Positions 20,623 through 31,379 are shown, counted from the first letter of the stretch. The stretch: DNA of 64,000 bases from Mesotaenium endlicherianum (GCA_009602735.1 WELA01013072.1:74299-138298); one strand, 5' to 3'. Made by a program: numbers and translations. The notes: generated by a model not told the origin, from the letters alone.

Positions 20623-23600
20623 GGCTGGCTGCCAGCCTCTTGCTATTTTAAGATTTTAGTTGGGGTTGGCTGCCAGTTCCTCTCTTGCGTTTGTTGGGAC
20701 TGACTGCCAGCCCCCTACTTGCTTTTGTGCGGCTGGCTGCTAGCCCTGAGCTTGCTTTTGTCGAGGCTGGCTGCCAGCCCCCTGCTTGCTTTTGTTGGGC
20801 TTGCTGCGAGCCCTGAGCTTGCTTTTGTCGGGGCTGGCTGCCAGCTCCTGCTTGCTTTTGTGGGGCTGGCTGCCAGCCTCTTGCTATTTTAAGATTTTAG
20901 TTGGGGCTGGCTGCTAGTCCCTCTCTTGCGTTTGTCGGACTGGCTGCCAGCCCCCTGCTTGCTTTTGTCGGGGCTGGCTGCCAGTCCCTCTCTTGCGTTT
21001 GTCATGGCTGGCTGCCAGTCCCTTGCTTGCTTTTGTGGGGCTGGCTGCCACCTCTGAGCTTGCTTTTGTCAAGGCTGGCTAACTCCTGCTTGCTTGTGTG
21101 GGGCTGGCTGCCACCCCTGAGCTTGCTTTTGTCGAGGCTGGCTGCTAGTCTTCAACTTTCTTGTGTGGGGCTAGTTGCCAGCCCTGAGCTTGCTTTTGTC
21201 GGGCTGGCTGCCAGCTCCTGCTTGCTTTTGTGAGGCTGGCTGCCAGCCTCTTGCTATTTCATGATTTTAGTTGGGGCCGGCTGCCAGTGCCTCTCTTGCG
21301 TTTGTCGGGGCTGGCTGCCCGCCCCGTGCTTGCTTTTGTCGGGCTGGCTGCCAGCTCCTGCTTGCTTTCGTGAGGCTGGCTGCCAGCCTCTTGCTATTTT
21401 AAGAGTTTAGTTGGGGTTGGCTGCCAGTTCCTCTCTTGCGTTTGTTGGGACTGACTGCCAGCCCCCTACTTGCTTTTGTGCGGCTGGCTGCTAGCCCTGA
21501 GCTTGCTTTTGTCGGGGATTGCTGCTAGCTCCTGCTTGCTTTTGTGGGGCTGGCTGCCAGCCTCTTGCTATTTTAAGATTTTAGTTGGGGCTGGCTGCCA
21601 GTCCCTCTCTTGCGTTTGTCATGGCTGGCTGCCAGTCCCTTGCTTGCTTTTGTGGGGCTGGCTGCCACCTCTGAGCTTGCTTTTGTCAAGGCTGGCTAAC
21701 TCCTGCTTGCTTGTGTGGGGCTGGCTGCCACCCCTGAGCTTGCTTTTGTCGAGGCTGGCTGCTAGTCTTCAACTTTCTTGTGTGGGGCTAGTTGCCAGCC
21801 CTGAGCTTGCTTTTGTCGGGCTGGCTGCCAGCTCCTGCTTGCTTTTGTGAGGCTGGCTGCCAGCCTCTTGCTATTTCATGATTTTAGTTGGGGCCGGCTG
21901 ACAGTCCCTCTTTTGCGTTTGTCGGGGCTGGCTGCCCGCCCCCTGCTTAAAATAGCCTCTTGCTATTTTAAGATTTTAGTTACGGCTCGCTACCAGTTCC
22001 TCTCTTGCGTTTGTTGGGACTCGCTGCCAGCCCCCTACTTGCTTTTGTGGGGCTGGATGCTAGCCCTCAGCTTGCTTTTGTCGAGGCTGGCTGCCAGCAC
22101 CCTGCTTGCTTTTGTGGGGCTAGCTGCCAGCCCCGAGCTTGCTTTTGTGGGGCTGGCTGCGAGCTCCTACTTGCTTTTGTGGGGCTGGTTGCCAGCCTCT
22201 TGCTATTTTAAGATTTTAGTTGGGGTTGGCTGCCAGTTCCTCTCTTGCGTTTGTCGGGGCTGGCTGCTAGCCCCCTACTTTTTTTTGTGGGGCTGGCTGC
22301 TAGCCTTGAGCTTGCTTTTGTCGGGGCTGGCTGCCAGCCTCCTGCTCGCTTTTGTGGGGCTAGCTCCCAGCCCCTTACTTGCTATTTCAAGATTTTAGTT
22401 GGGGCTGCCTGCCAGTCTCGCTCTTGCATTTGTAGGGGCTGGCTGCCAGTCCCTCTCTTGCATTTGTCGGGGCTGGCTGCCACTCCCTTGCCTTCTTTTG
22501 TGGGGCTGGCTGCTACCCCTGAGCTTTCTTTTGTGGAGGCTGGCTGCCAGCTTCTGCTTGCTTTTGGGGGCTGGCTGCCAGCCTCTTGCCATTTTAAGAG
22601 TTTAGCTGGGGCTGGCTGCCAGTTCCTCTCTTGCGTTTGTTAGGACTCGCTGCCAGCCCCCTACTTGCTTTTGTGTGGCTGGCTGCAAGTTCCTCTCTTC
22701 CCTTTGTCAGGGCTGGCTGCCAGTCCCTTGCTTGCTTTTGTGGGGCTGGCTGCCACTCCTGAGCTTGCTTTTGTCGAGCCTGGCTGCCAGCCCCCTGCTT
22801 GCTTTTGTGGGGCTGGCTGCCAACCCTGAGCTTGCTTTTGTCTAGGCTGGCTGCCAGCTCCTGCTTGCTCGTGTGGGGCTGGCTGCCACCCCTGAGCTTG
22901 CTTTTGTCGAGGCTGGCTGCTAGTCTCCAACTTTCTTGTGTGGGCCTGGTTGCCAGCGTTCAGCTTGCTTTTGTCGGGCTGGCTGCCAGCTCCTGCTTGC
23001 TTTTGTGAGGCTGGCTGCCAGCCTCTTGCTATTTTAAGATTTTAGTTGGGGCCGGCTGCCAGTCCCCTCTTGCGTTTGTCGGGGCTGGCTGCCCGCCCCC
23101 TGCTTGCTTTTGTCGGGGCTGGCTGCCAGCTCCTGCTTGCTTTTGTGGGGCTGGGTGCCAGCCTCTTACTATTTTAAGATTTTAGTTGGGGCTGGCTGCC
23201 AGTTCCTCTCTTGCGTTTGTTGGGACTGGCTGCCAGCCCCCTACTTGCTTTTGTGAGGCTGGCTGCTAGCCCTGAGCTTGCTTTTGTCGAGGCTGGCTGC
23301 CAGCCCCCTGCTTGCTTTTTTGGGGCTGGCTGCCAATCCTGAGCTTGCTTTTGTCGAGGCTGGCTGCCACCTCCTGCTTGCTTTTGTGGGACTGGCTGCC
23401 ACCCTTGAGCTTGCTTTTGTCGAGGCTGGCTGCTAGTCCCTAACTTTCTTGTGTGGGGCTAGCTGCCAGCCCTGAGCTTGCTTTTGTCGGGCTGGCTCCC
23501 AGCTTCAGCTTGCTTTTGTGGGGCTGGCTGCCAGCCTCTTGCTATTTTAAGATTTTAGTTGGGGCTGGCTGCCAGTTCCTCTCTTGCGTTTGTTGGGACT

Positions 23601-24849
23601 GGCTGCCTGTCCCTCTCTTGCGTTTGTCGGGGCTGGCTGCGAGCCCCCTGCTTGCTTTTGTCAGGGTTGGCTGCCAGCTTCTGCTTGCTTTTGTGGGGTT
23701 GGCTGCCAGCTTCTTGCTATTTTAAGATTTTAGTTGGGGCTGGCTGCCAGTTCCTCTCTTGCGTTTGTTGGGACTGGCTGCCAGCCCCCTACTTGCTTTT
23801 GTGGAGCTGTCTGCTAGCCCTGAGCTTGCTTTTGTCGGGGCTGGCTGCCAGCCCCCTGCTTGCTTTTGTGGGGCTGGCTGCTAGCCCCTTACTTGCAATT
23901 TTAAGATTTTAGTTGGGGCTGCCTGCCAGTCCCTCTCTTGCATTTGTCGGGGCTGGCTGCCAGTCCCTCCCTTGCGTTTGTCAGGGCTGACTGCCAGTCC
24001 CTTGCTTGCTTTTGTGGGGCTAGCTGCTACCCCTGAGCTTGCTTTTGTCGAGGCTGGCTGCCAGCCCCCTGCTTGCTTTTGTGGGGCTGGTTGCCAGCCC
24101 TGAGCTTGCTTTTGTCGGGGCTGGCTGCCAACCTTTTGCTGGCATTTGTCGGGGCTGGCCTCCGGCCCCCTGCTTGCTTTTGTGGGGTTGGCTGCCAGCC
24201 TCGAGCTTCCCTCTTTTGGGGCTGGCTGCCAGCCCCCTGCTTGCCTATGTGGGGCTGGCTTCAGCCCCTTACTTGCTATTTCAATGTTTTAGTTGGGGCT
24301 GGCTACCAGTCCCTCTCTTGCGTTTGTCGGGGCTAGCTACTCGCCCCGTGCTTGCTTTTGTGGGGGCTGGCTGCCAGCCCCCTGCTTGCTTTCGTGGGGC
24401 TGGCTGTTAGCCCCGAGCTTCCTTTTTTTGGGGCTGGCTGCCAGCCCCTTACTTGCTATTTTAAGGTTTTAGTTGGGGCTCGCTGCCAGTCCCTCTCTTG
24501 CGTATGTCGGAGCTGGCTGCCAGCCCCGTGCTTGCTTTTGTCGGGGCTAGCTGCCAGCTCCGAGCTTGCGTTTATTGGGGCTGGCTGCCAGCCCCTTACT
24601 TGCTATTGTAAGATTTTAGTTGGGGCTGCCAGTCCCTCTCTTGCGTTTGTCGGGGCTGGCTGCCAGCCCCTTGCTTAATGTTTTAGGGTTTTACTTGGGG
24701 CGGGCTGCCAGCCCCTTGCTTGGTGTTTTAGGGTTTTAGTCGGGGCGGGCTGCCAGTCCCTTGCTCTGTGTTTTAGGATTTTAGTTGGGGCGGGCTGCCA
24801 GCCCCTTGCTTGCTTTTGTCGGCTTGCTTGCGTATTTGTTTCCTGTTGA

Positions 24850-25060
24850 TTCGGGCTAGCAGTCTGTTTCATAATCTTACAACATTGTCTACTTTTTTTA
24901 TGTCTTGTGTGAAGCAGGGCAAGACAAAGAGGAGTGAGTGGACCCCCATTGTGCCTATCGACGTGCGCGCCTATCGACGCGTGAGCAACGACAGGTGGAC
25001 AGGTGCCTTGATCCTCCCTCCTTCCTCTTTCCCCTCTCTCTCGTGCCCCTTGTTTGCTTT
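24850..25060 (+). other. Non-repeat segment inside the array, possible exon
   Basis: Unique sequence with an acceptor-like TGTGAAGCAG at about 24917, then a short open stretch (GKTKRSEWTPIVPID...). It resembles 12598-12690 at the left border of the array, including CCTATCGACGTGC. Either a duplicated exon of the hAT1 gene or a duplicated border of the array. Confidence 0.3.
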
Positions 25061-25568
25061 TGTTGGGGCTGGCAGCCAGCCCCGAGCTTGCTTTTATGGG
25101 GCTCGCTGCCAGCCCCGAGCTTCCTTTTCTAGGAGTTGGCTGCCCAACCCCTGCTTGCATTTGCGGGGCTGGCTGCCAGCCCCTTACTTGCTATTCTAAT
25201 GTTTAAGTTGGGACTGGCTACCAGTCCCGTTCTTGCGTTTGTCGGGGATGGCTGCCGCCCCCTGCTTGCTTTTGTGGGGCTGGCTGCCAGCCCTCAGCTT
25301 GCTTTTGTTGGGGCTGGCTGCCAGCCCCAAGCTTGCGGTAATTGGGGCTGGCTGCCAGCCCCTTACTTGCTAAGCTAGGGTTTTAGTCGAGGCAGGCTGC
25401 AAGCCCCTTGCTGTTGTAGGGTTTTGGTTGGAGCTGGCTGCTAGTGTGCGCCTTGCTTGATTTTAGGGGAGCTGGCTGCCCGGCTCGGGGCTGGCTGCTC
25501 CTGTCGGGGCTGGCTGCCAGCCCCGTGCTTGCTCTTGTCGGGGCTGGCTGCCAGCACCTTGCTTGCTG

Positions 25569-25600
25569 TTTTAGGGTTTTAGGGTTTTAGGGTTTTAAAG
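25569..25600 (+). repeat. Short (TTTTAGGG)n telomere-like run
   Basis: Three consecutive TTTTAGGG units followed by decayed ones. TTTTAGGG and TTTAGGG are telomere motifs in green algae and plants. Here the run grades into the TTTTAGTTGGGG linker of the minisatellite, so convergence within the array is as likely as telomeric origin. Confidence 0.5.
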
Positions 25601-25726
25601 TTTTAGGATTTTAAGTTGGGGCGGGCTGCCTGGCAATTATTGGTTTTTTTGGGGGTTGTTTGAATGACATCTTACTTTGTCTCTTATTGGTTCTTGTGCT
25701 CCTTTATTGCAGGTTTCACCTTCATC

Positions 25727-28127
25727 ATGTCTCAACCATGCACTTCGTCTAGAGCAACGCTTGCTGGAATGAGGACGTCCATCGAAGCTTTAAGCGCTCG
25801 TCTTCCCCCTAGGGCAGTTGCTGCAAGGTCTGGTCCAAAGTGGGGCCATGTGGCCATCGTTGCGGAGGCCAAGTCCAAGAACTCATATCCGAAGGTGAAG
25901 TGCATTTGTTGCCCTAGGGAGTTTATTGGTGGGGCCACGCGGATTTGTGGCCATTTCACGGGAGGCTGTAAGGATGTTAGTCAGTGTGAGGAGGTTCCTG
26001 ACAATGTTGTAGATCTCATGATTAGCCGTAGCAACGGTAGTGCTAGTTCTCTGTTGGGAACGCGACGTAGGAAGAGTGCCATGCAAGCTGCACGAAAGCG
26101 CGTGCATAAATGGGGTTTTGACGCTAGTGGCTCACCATGTGCAAGTGCTGGAGGGTCCCCCTCCGACACGGAGTCGAGTCAGACCTCTATAAGTGACATG
26201 TTTGAGAAGATGAATGCTGATGTTGTCCATGAGATTGTCGCTCGCTTCTCCTATGGTATTGGTTCATCATTCAATGTTGCTCGTAGTGAGTTCTTCAGGG
26301 ACATGTTGGTTGCTGTCAGTAAGAACACCCAAGAAACGGGTGTTGTGTATGTCCCGATGAAGGATAAGCCTCTCGAAAGTACCTTACTAGATAAAGAGGT
26401 GCTGAAGATAGAGGCTTGGGAGAATAAACAAAAGAAGGGACTCCCGCAGACAGGTTGTAGCATTGTAGCAAATGGGTGGACCGATCCATGCGAGCACCCT
26501 CTTCTTAACGTGCTTATGGTTGTGGGAGGCACTGAGATGTTCATGGATGCTATCAACACTGAGGGTGAAAGGAAAACGGGTGACTACATCGGTAACCACC
26601 TGCTTGGAGCCGTGGAGAAGATCGGGGCCGAAAATGTCGTACAGCTTTGCACAGACTCTGCAGCTAACATTTTAGCTGGTTGTAATGTGGTTCGCGAGAA
26701 GCACCCGCACATATATTGGACGCCTTGTGCTGCTAACATTTTNAACACTTTGGACCTGCTGTTGGAAGACATAGGAAAGATAAAAGAGCTCGAGGGCATA
26801 ATTGCTAGCTTCAAGCACTTGGTCCAATTTGTTGCAAACCACCACATGCCTCACGCTCATTACCGTGAGCATGGGGCAAGGCTTGGAAATAAATTGGAGT
26901 TGTTGAAGCCAGGGCCCACGAGGTGTGCTAGTAACTTCCTTTGCTTGCAAAGACTCATCGTTGTGAGGGATACCTTACAAGCTATGGTGTCTGAAAGAAG
27001 ATGGTTTGAATGGGCGGCAAAGAATGGTTGTGTAGGTGAGGCTACGGAGGTTAGAGACCTAGTTCGCGACGATGAACTTTGGGAGCGAGTGAAGGTATGG
27101 ATAGCTGTGTGTGAGCCGATCGTAGTTCTCCTTCGACTAGTCGACTCTCCACAACCTTCTCTTGGGAAGATCTGGGCTCGCATGAGTGCCATTAAAGAGC
27201 ATGTGCTTGAGGTTGAAGGACTCAAACCGACACAAAGAACCCAAGTTAAGAAGGACGTGAAGGCTCGCCTGGACCAACTTCATAGCCCCCTACATTCTGC
27301 GGGTAAAAGTCTATTTTGATGTTGCCCACCTTTGTTGCTCGGCGGCTGCTGTTCTCTTGCATGCTTCTTATTGTGAGTTGATCATTGTTATTATTATTGT
27401 GCTTGTTATTGTTATTGCTCTCTTTTTTGTGATGTGCATTGCGTTCTCATATACTGAGTGTGCTTCTTGACTTTGTTTGGCTACAGGCTACTATCTGGAC
27501 CCCGAGTTCTGAGACCATGAGTCTTGGGCTGTTGAGAAGTGTCTACTAACCGATTGGTCCAACGTGCGGAATACCCTTGTCGGAGGGAGTGTGCTTGATC
27601 GAGCGTTGGTGGATCGAGAGTTGGCACTCTACCGGCAAAGCGGTGACATTTTTGGCGATGATGTTTGCAAGGCTAATATGACTACGATGCCTGCTCACAA
27701 GTGGTGGGAAACATATGGAAGTCATTGTCCTCACCTTTTGCTTCTTGCTATGAGAATATTGTCACAACCTGGTTCAGCAGCTGCATGTGAGAGAAATTGG
27801 TCTGAGTAAGGGTTTGTTCATAGTCCGATTCGCAATAGGCTGCTCCCTACTAGAGCAAAGAAGTTGGTGTACGTGCATTCTATGTTTAGACTTCAGGAGA
27901 AGAGCTTGGACTTCCTTGGACCAAGTGTTGGCGCCACTCCATGGGTTGGAGAAGCGGAGTTCTTGGAGACACCTGAAGAGGAGGGTCTCAATCTTGCCAT
28001 GCATGCCTCGTTGAGTGAAGAACAGGAGATAGAGGTAGAGGATGAGGAGGTGGAGGAAGAGGAGGTGGAGGAGCGACCTAGTGTTTTAGCTCCAGGAAGA
28101 AGGAGGCCTAGAGAGATCGGTTACTAG
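25727..28127 (+). pseudogene. hAT1 transposase (BED finger, DUF659, hAT dimerisation), two nonsense codons
   Basis: Exon 1 is open from 25664; I prefer the Met at 25727 because an acceptor-like TTTATTGCAG ends at 25712. It has a BED-like finger (CxxC near 25901-25912, then H and C near 25952-25970), a DUF659/RNase H-like core (VANGWTDPCEHPLLN near 26465-26520, LCTDSAAN near 26645-26668) and LKPGPTRCASNF. A GT...AG intron fits 27303-27486 and restores AGYYLDPEF across the join. Exon 2 has WWETYGSHCP, then LAMRILSQPGSAAACERNW (dimerisation) and an acidic tail. Stops: TGA at 27510-27512 and TAA at 27807-27809. The usual Asp before GWTD is Asn. One N at 26743. Closely typical of plant hAT transposases, but dead as read. 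Confidence 0.88.
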
Positions 28128-29172
28128 ATATGTCTGTCAGCTAACATATATGTAGTAGAGGTAGCATGTATTCTCACTCACTTTTTTTGGCTAAGTCACA
28201 CTTCACTCTCATTAAATTTGGCAATTATAAGTACTTCTTAGATCTTGTACACGCTTGTTCAGAGTTTGCATCTTCTTTACACTTCTTCATCAAAGCTTAT
28301 TATACCCGATCAAAATGCAATGATATTGCTAAGCCTTCTAATTTTACTAATAAATAAGATAGGAAGTACAAAAACAATGCTCTGCCTAGCGGCTGTCTCA
28401 GTGTTGGACTTTTGGTCGATAAGTCAAATTTCACTCACTCTTAAAAGTAGCATATATAGGTACTTCTTAGTTCTTATACATGCTTGTTTGGATTTTGAAT
28501 CGTCTTTGTACTTCTTCATTTAAGCTTATTGTACTCCATTAACACTAGGTCTCCCAAGGAAAAGACCATATATGGTCCAATAATGCACCCCCTAAGTCAC
28601 ACTATATTGAAATATCCACTGAAGCTATGACTATGTGTGATAGACCATTAGAGAGCTTACATCACGAAGTATTGCACTGGCCATGTGGCCCGCAATTTTC
28701 GGAAAGGCAAGGTGTACTTTTTGTACTAGGTGTGTACGGTAACAAGAAACGAGCAAATAGGGGCAACTTTACCTGCACACACTATGAATTTGGATTTGAA
28801 CCAGTAGTTGTTGATTTAATCTGGGGTAGGCATGTGTCTTACCTGTCATATGAAACAAATTTCACTTCATTCTAGTCCGGGTATTTTTTGTACTTTTTAG
28901 TGCCTCATGCACCAAAGCATCACATTTAATAATTCATAATTTATTCTTTACACATGCAAATAGTAATCTGTAAAGTGGAGCTTGAAAGTAAGGTCTTACT
29001 TTACTTACAAAAAAATATTTATATACAACATAATGAGATAAAATGATTGAAAATTAATTATTAGTTGCAAAATATCGCAGAATCGACAGCTTTGCACACA
29101 TGAAGCTGAATTGTTTCTGGAGCACAATGTCTTTCATATATGTTTCAGTTGTAGTTCCTCTGCTCTACAATC

Positions 29173-29796
29173 CTACTTCTTACTGCTACTCAGCTTGTAG
29201 GGGCCACTATCTACATGTGCTATGTGCCTGTTGGTATGGTACTCCTCAAAGCAAGGCGCGGGGCAAAGCGCTACTCCACATGTTGCGCACCAATAGCTAG
29301 GCCTCACCTTACTCTTCTCATGGCCTAGGTCATACAACTTGCTCTTGCACACTACACATCCTGGTCTAGAGCCTCCTGGAAGGTGCTTAGGGAAGTGTCT
29401 CCCTAGGAACCTGTCAATCCCAGCCCGCCCCACACTCCAGCGAAAGCGCCTCCCCTTATGTGGATCATGGAAGTCTGTCATCTCCGCTACAACATCTAAC
29501 ATGAAGGGATACCTGTCACTCTCAGGATGGGCCAGGTTGTAGAGGATGTAGGCATCGGCCAGGGCAGCATCAAAAAGACCCCAATATAGTTTGTGCCACC
29601 ACTTTAAGCTCACAGCAGAAGTCTCGACAAAGAACTTATCCGTCACACGGAGCTTGTAAAATTGATCAACACCGTCTTTGTGTGTTTTGTAGTGCACCAC
29701 AATGTTTGGAGAAGTTATGGTTAAGGAGAAATTATGGTTATGGAGCAGTTGCCCTTCTTCTCCTCTTCTTTTTCTCAATTTTAACAGTAGGAACAA
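29173..29796 (-). pseudogene. piggyBac-type transposase, C-terminal fragment
   Basis: 207 codons open on the minus strand. KTHKDGVDQFYKLR matches the segment holding the third catalytic Asp of piggyBac-type DDD transposases. LKWWHKLYWGLFDAALADAYILYN matches the helical region after it. The C-terminus has a Cys-rich domain (CVVC, WCATCGVALCPAPCF, YHTNRH), as in piggyBac/PGBD proteins, that binds zinc and terminal DNA. The two upstream catalytic Asp regions are absent, so the full protein (normally about 550-600 residues) is not encoded. Still open, so it could be recent or co-opted. Confidence 0.85.
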
Positions 29797-29810
29797 TGAG
29801 CATCAGCTGC

Positions 29811-30041
29811 TTACCTCTTGCTTGCCTCCCATTGCTTCTTTTCTTTGTCATACGACACTTCTATGAGCCATGAGTTTTCCTTTTTAGTCCTCACAACCTC
29901 TTTTCTCACAATTCCGACTAAGAAACACTCTTTGTAATATTGTCCAAATGTCTTTTTCGCCCATGCATCTCCCCAGAAGGTGGCAGGGATGAGTAATTTA
30001 CCACCCACAACTATTTTTGGCGCATTTGAAGAAGAACTCAT
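29811..30041 (-). CDS. Unrecognised 76-residue frame inside PB1
   Basis: Open on the minus strand just upstream of the piggyBac fragment (stop 15 bases before its first Met). It begins MSSSSNAPKIVVGGK and is rich in Lys, Val and Glu, with no motif I know. It starts about 300 bp from the PB1 terminus, where the transposase N-terminus is expected, so it could be a first exon, an N-terminal remnant, or chance. Confidence 0.3.
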   Translation of the reverse strand: MSSSSNAPKIVVGGKLLIPATFWGDAWAKKTFGQYYKECFLVGIVRKEVVRTKKENSWLIEVSYDKEKKQWEASKR

Positions 30042-30278
30042 GGCTCTAAGAGCTCATTAGTGACCTCGGGTACGACAGGCTTTTCACTTGAAATTTTGTT
30101 GTGGACCTGAACTTTGAACCTCCTTCTTTTCACTCTAACTTTGTCGTTAATAATCGGAAGACCATTTTGCATTTTTTCGCCTAAGGTTCAAGTCTGTACG
30201 GTTCGTTTAAGCCATAATTTGTACCAGTTGGTGAACTGTAGCACCCTGGAGGTCAGCGCTAAAAAATGGGGGTTAGCT

Positions 30279-30330
30279 AGACCATATATGGTCCGAGGAC
30301 CATATATGGTCGGAGGACCATATATGGTCC
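30279..30330. repeat. Triple palindrome at the PB1 end
   Basis: Three head-to-tail copies of ACCATATATGGTC(C/G); one more lies at the other end (28564-28577). Likely subterminal binding sites or hairpin-forming ends. Confidence 0.7.
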
Positions 30331-30968
30331 GATGGGATACCTAGTGTTAAAAAGCAATGATACTTCTAAGCCTCCTTATTGAATTAATAAAATAATTACA
30401 AAGTACAAAAATATGCTCTGCTAAGCAGCCCTCTTAGCGTTAGACTTTTTGTGAATAAGTCAATAATTCTTACATGTAGCATTTATAGGTACTTGTTGGT
30501 GGTTATACATGCTTCTTAAGAGTTTGAATCTTCTTCACACTTGTTCATTGAAGCTTATTATACTCCATTAAGAAGCATGATACTACTAAGCCTTCTTATT
30601 GAACTCATAAAATAGTTAGAAAGTACAGAAAACGTGCTCTGCTAAGCGACCCTCCCATGGTTAGACGTTTTGTCGAGAAATCAAATTGTAGTCACTCTTA
30701 AATATGGCATATATAAGAACTTCTTATTTCTTACACATGCTTGTTAAGAGTTTAAATCATGTATACACCTCTTCCTTCAAGCTTATTCTACTTGATAAGG
30801 TAGTAATGATACTTTTGACAATTCTTGTTCAACTAATAAATCAGGTAGGAAGTACAAAAAACAGGTGTGCTGAGCGGCCCTCCCACAATTGGAACGATAA
30901 ATGCCGTCGACATTATTCATGGACAACGGGTCATTTCATTGTCCAAACGAGAAACAGCTTGCGTAAGA

Positions 30969-31045
30969 TTCAGCGTGTGGCAGCGTGGTAAAGCATCGCT
31001 CCTTGCATACGGTGACGGGGGATCAAATCCGTTGGGTTGCGCCTG
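30969..31045 (+). other. tRNA-like sequence
   Basis: Contains a box-A-like GTGGCAGCGTGGTAAAGC and a box-B-like GGGGATCAAATCCG at the right spacing, with a weak acceptor stem. More likely a decayed tRNA or the head of a SINE than a working tRNA gene. Confidence 0.3.
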
Positions 31046-31129
31046 ATACGTGAAGCGTACCATAATTCTTTCTTCTCAGTGGATAGTGAATGCTAACTAC
31101 AATGCAACAAAGAACGGCCTGCCATAGAA

Positions 31130-31195
31130 TCGTGCATGGCACTTCCGGTAGCTCTCTAAACCCCGCACCTGGTGGCGGGAGTTCAAACCCGACCA
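31130..31195 (+). other. Second tRNA-like sequence
   Basis: GGTAGCTCTCTAAACCCC then GGGAGTTCAAACCCGACC resemble Pol III boxes A and B. I could not draw a full cloverleaf. Confidence 0.28.
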
Positions 31196-31379
31196 GTGAC
31201 GTTCTGATGGTATAGTTTGATCAAGTTTTCGCTAATCTTCGTTTCAAATCGGGCAGTTCAAAAATTTCGAAAGCGCACAGAATTGTTTTTTGCCGTTTTG
31301 AACAAAAACAAAAGTCTGACACGACGTGGTATTTGTACACGTGCGACCGATATCAGACGTAGACGTCGTAGCTACTTGA

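Larger units (their letters stand above)
20623..25640 (+). repeat. Palindromic minisatellite, right block
   Basis: Continuation of the array split by GypA copy 1. Units vary between GGGGCTGGCTGCCAGCCCC and decayed forms. Longer-range structure is visible: the block around 20985-21265 recurs almost unchanged about 617 bp later (21600-21880). Toward the right end, linkers become TTTTAGGGTTTTAG. A unique insert lies at 24850-25060. The array ends about 25 bp before the transposase frame opens. It is not a CRISPR: there are no distinct spacers, and units mutate along their whole length. Confidence 0.9.
28543..30346 (-). mobile_element. PB1: piggyBac-like DNA transposon relic
   Basis: 1,804 bp flanked by TTAA on both sides (28539-28542 and 30347-30350). 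The ends are inverted: CACTAGGTCTCCCA at left, and at right the reverse complement CACTAGGTATCCCA. Both are followed inward by copies of the palindrome GACCATATATGGTC (28564-28577, and three copies at 30279-30330). It encodes a piggyBac transposase C-terminal fragment on the minus strand. TTAA duplications and C-terminal Cys-rich domains are hallmarks of piggyBac. The size and missing catalytic core mark it as an internally deleted copy. Confidence 0.85.
28150..30880 (+). repeat. About 225-bp tandem repeat, four units, split by PB1
   Basis: AT-rich units sharing phrases such as AAGCTTATTATACTCCATTA, TTCTTATTGAACT and TGCTCTGCTAAGCG. Units lie near 28170-28395, 28396-28542 plus 30347-30420, 30421-30650 and 30651-30880. 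The second is interrupted exactly at TTAA by PB1; the third gives the empty-site sequence TACTCCATTAAGAAGCATGA. No gene. Confidence 0.75.

Noticed and set aside
24675-25160. 161-codon minus-strand frame
   Set aside because: Mostly minisatellite reversed plus the unique insert; no motif and no sibling copy.
20901-25378. Many frames of 80-180 codons reading GLAASPELAFVG... or WLPAPCLLL...
   Set aside because: They follow the minisatellite period, occur in all frames and carry no start context or motif; the repeat simply lacks stops.
12741-25640. Regular repeats suggesting a CRISPR array
   Set aside because: No conserved repeat with unique spacers; both core and linker drift together, and the setting is a eukaryotic transposon.
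27546-27734. Minus-strand frame opposite the hAT1 second exon
   Set aside because: Antisense shadow of the transposase dimerisation region.
30969-31045. Functional tRNA gene
   Set aside because: Box A and B are passable but acceptor and T stems do not pair well; kept only as a tRNA-like sequence.
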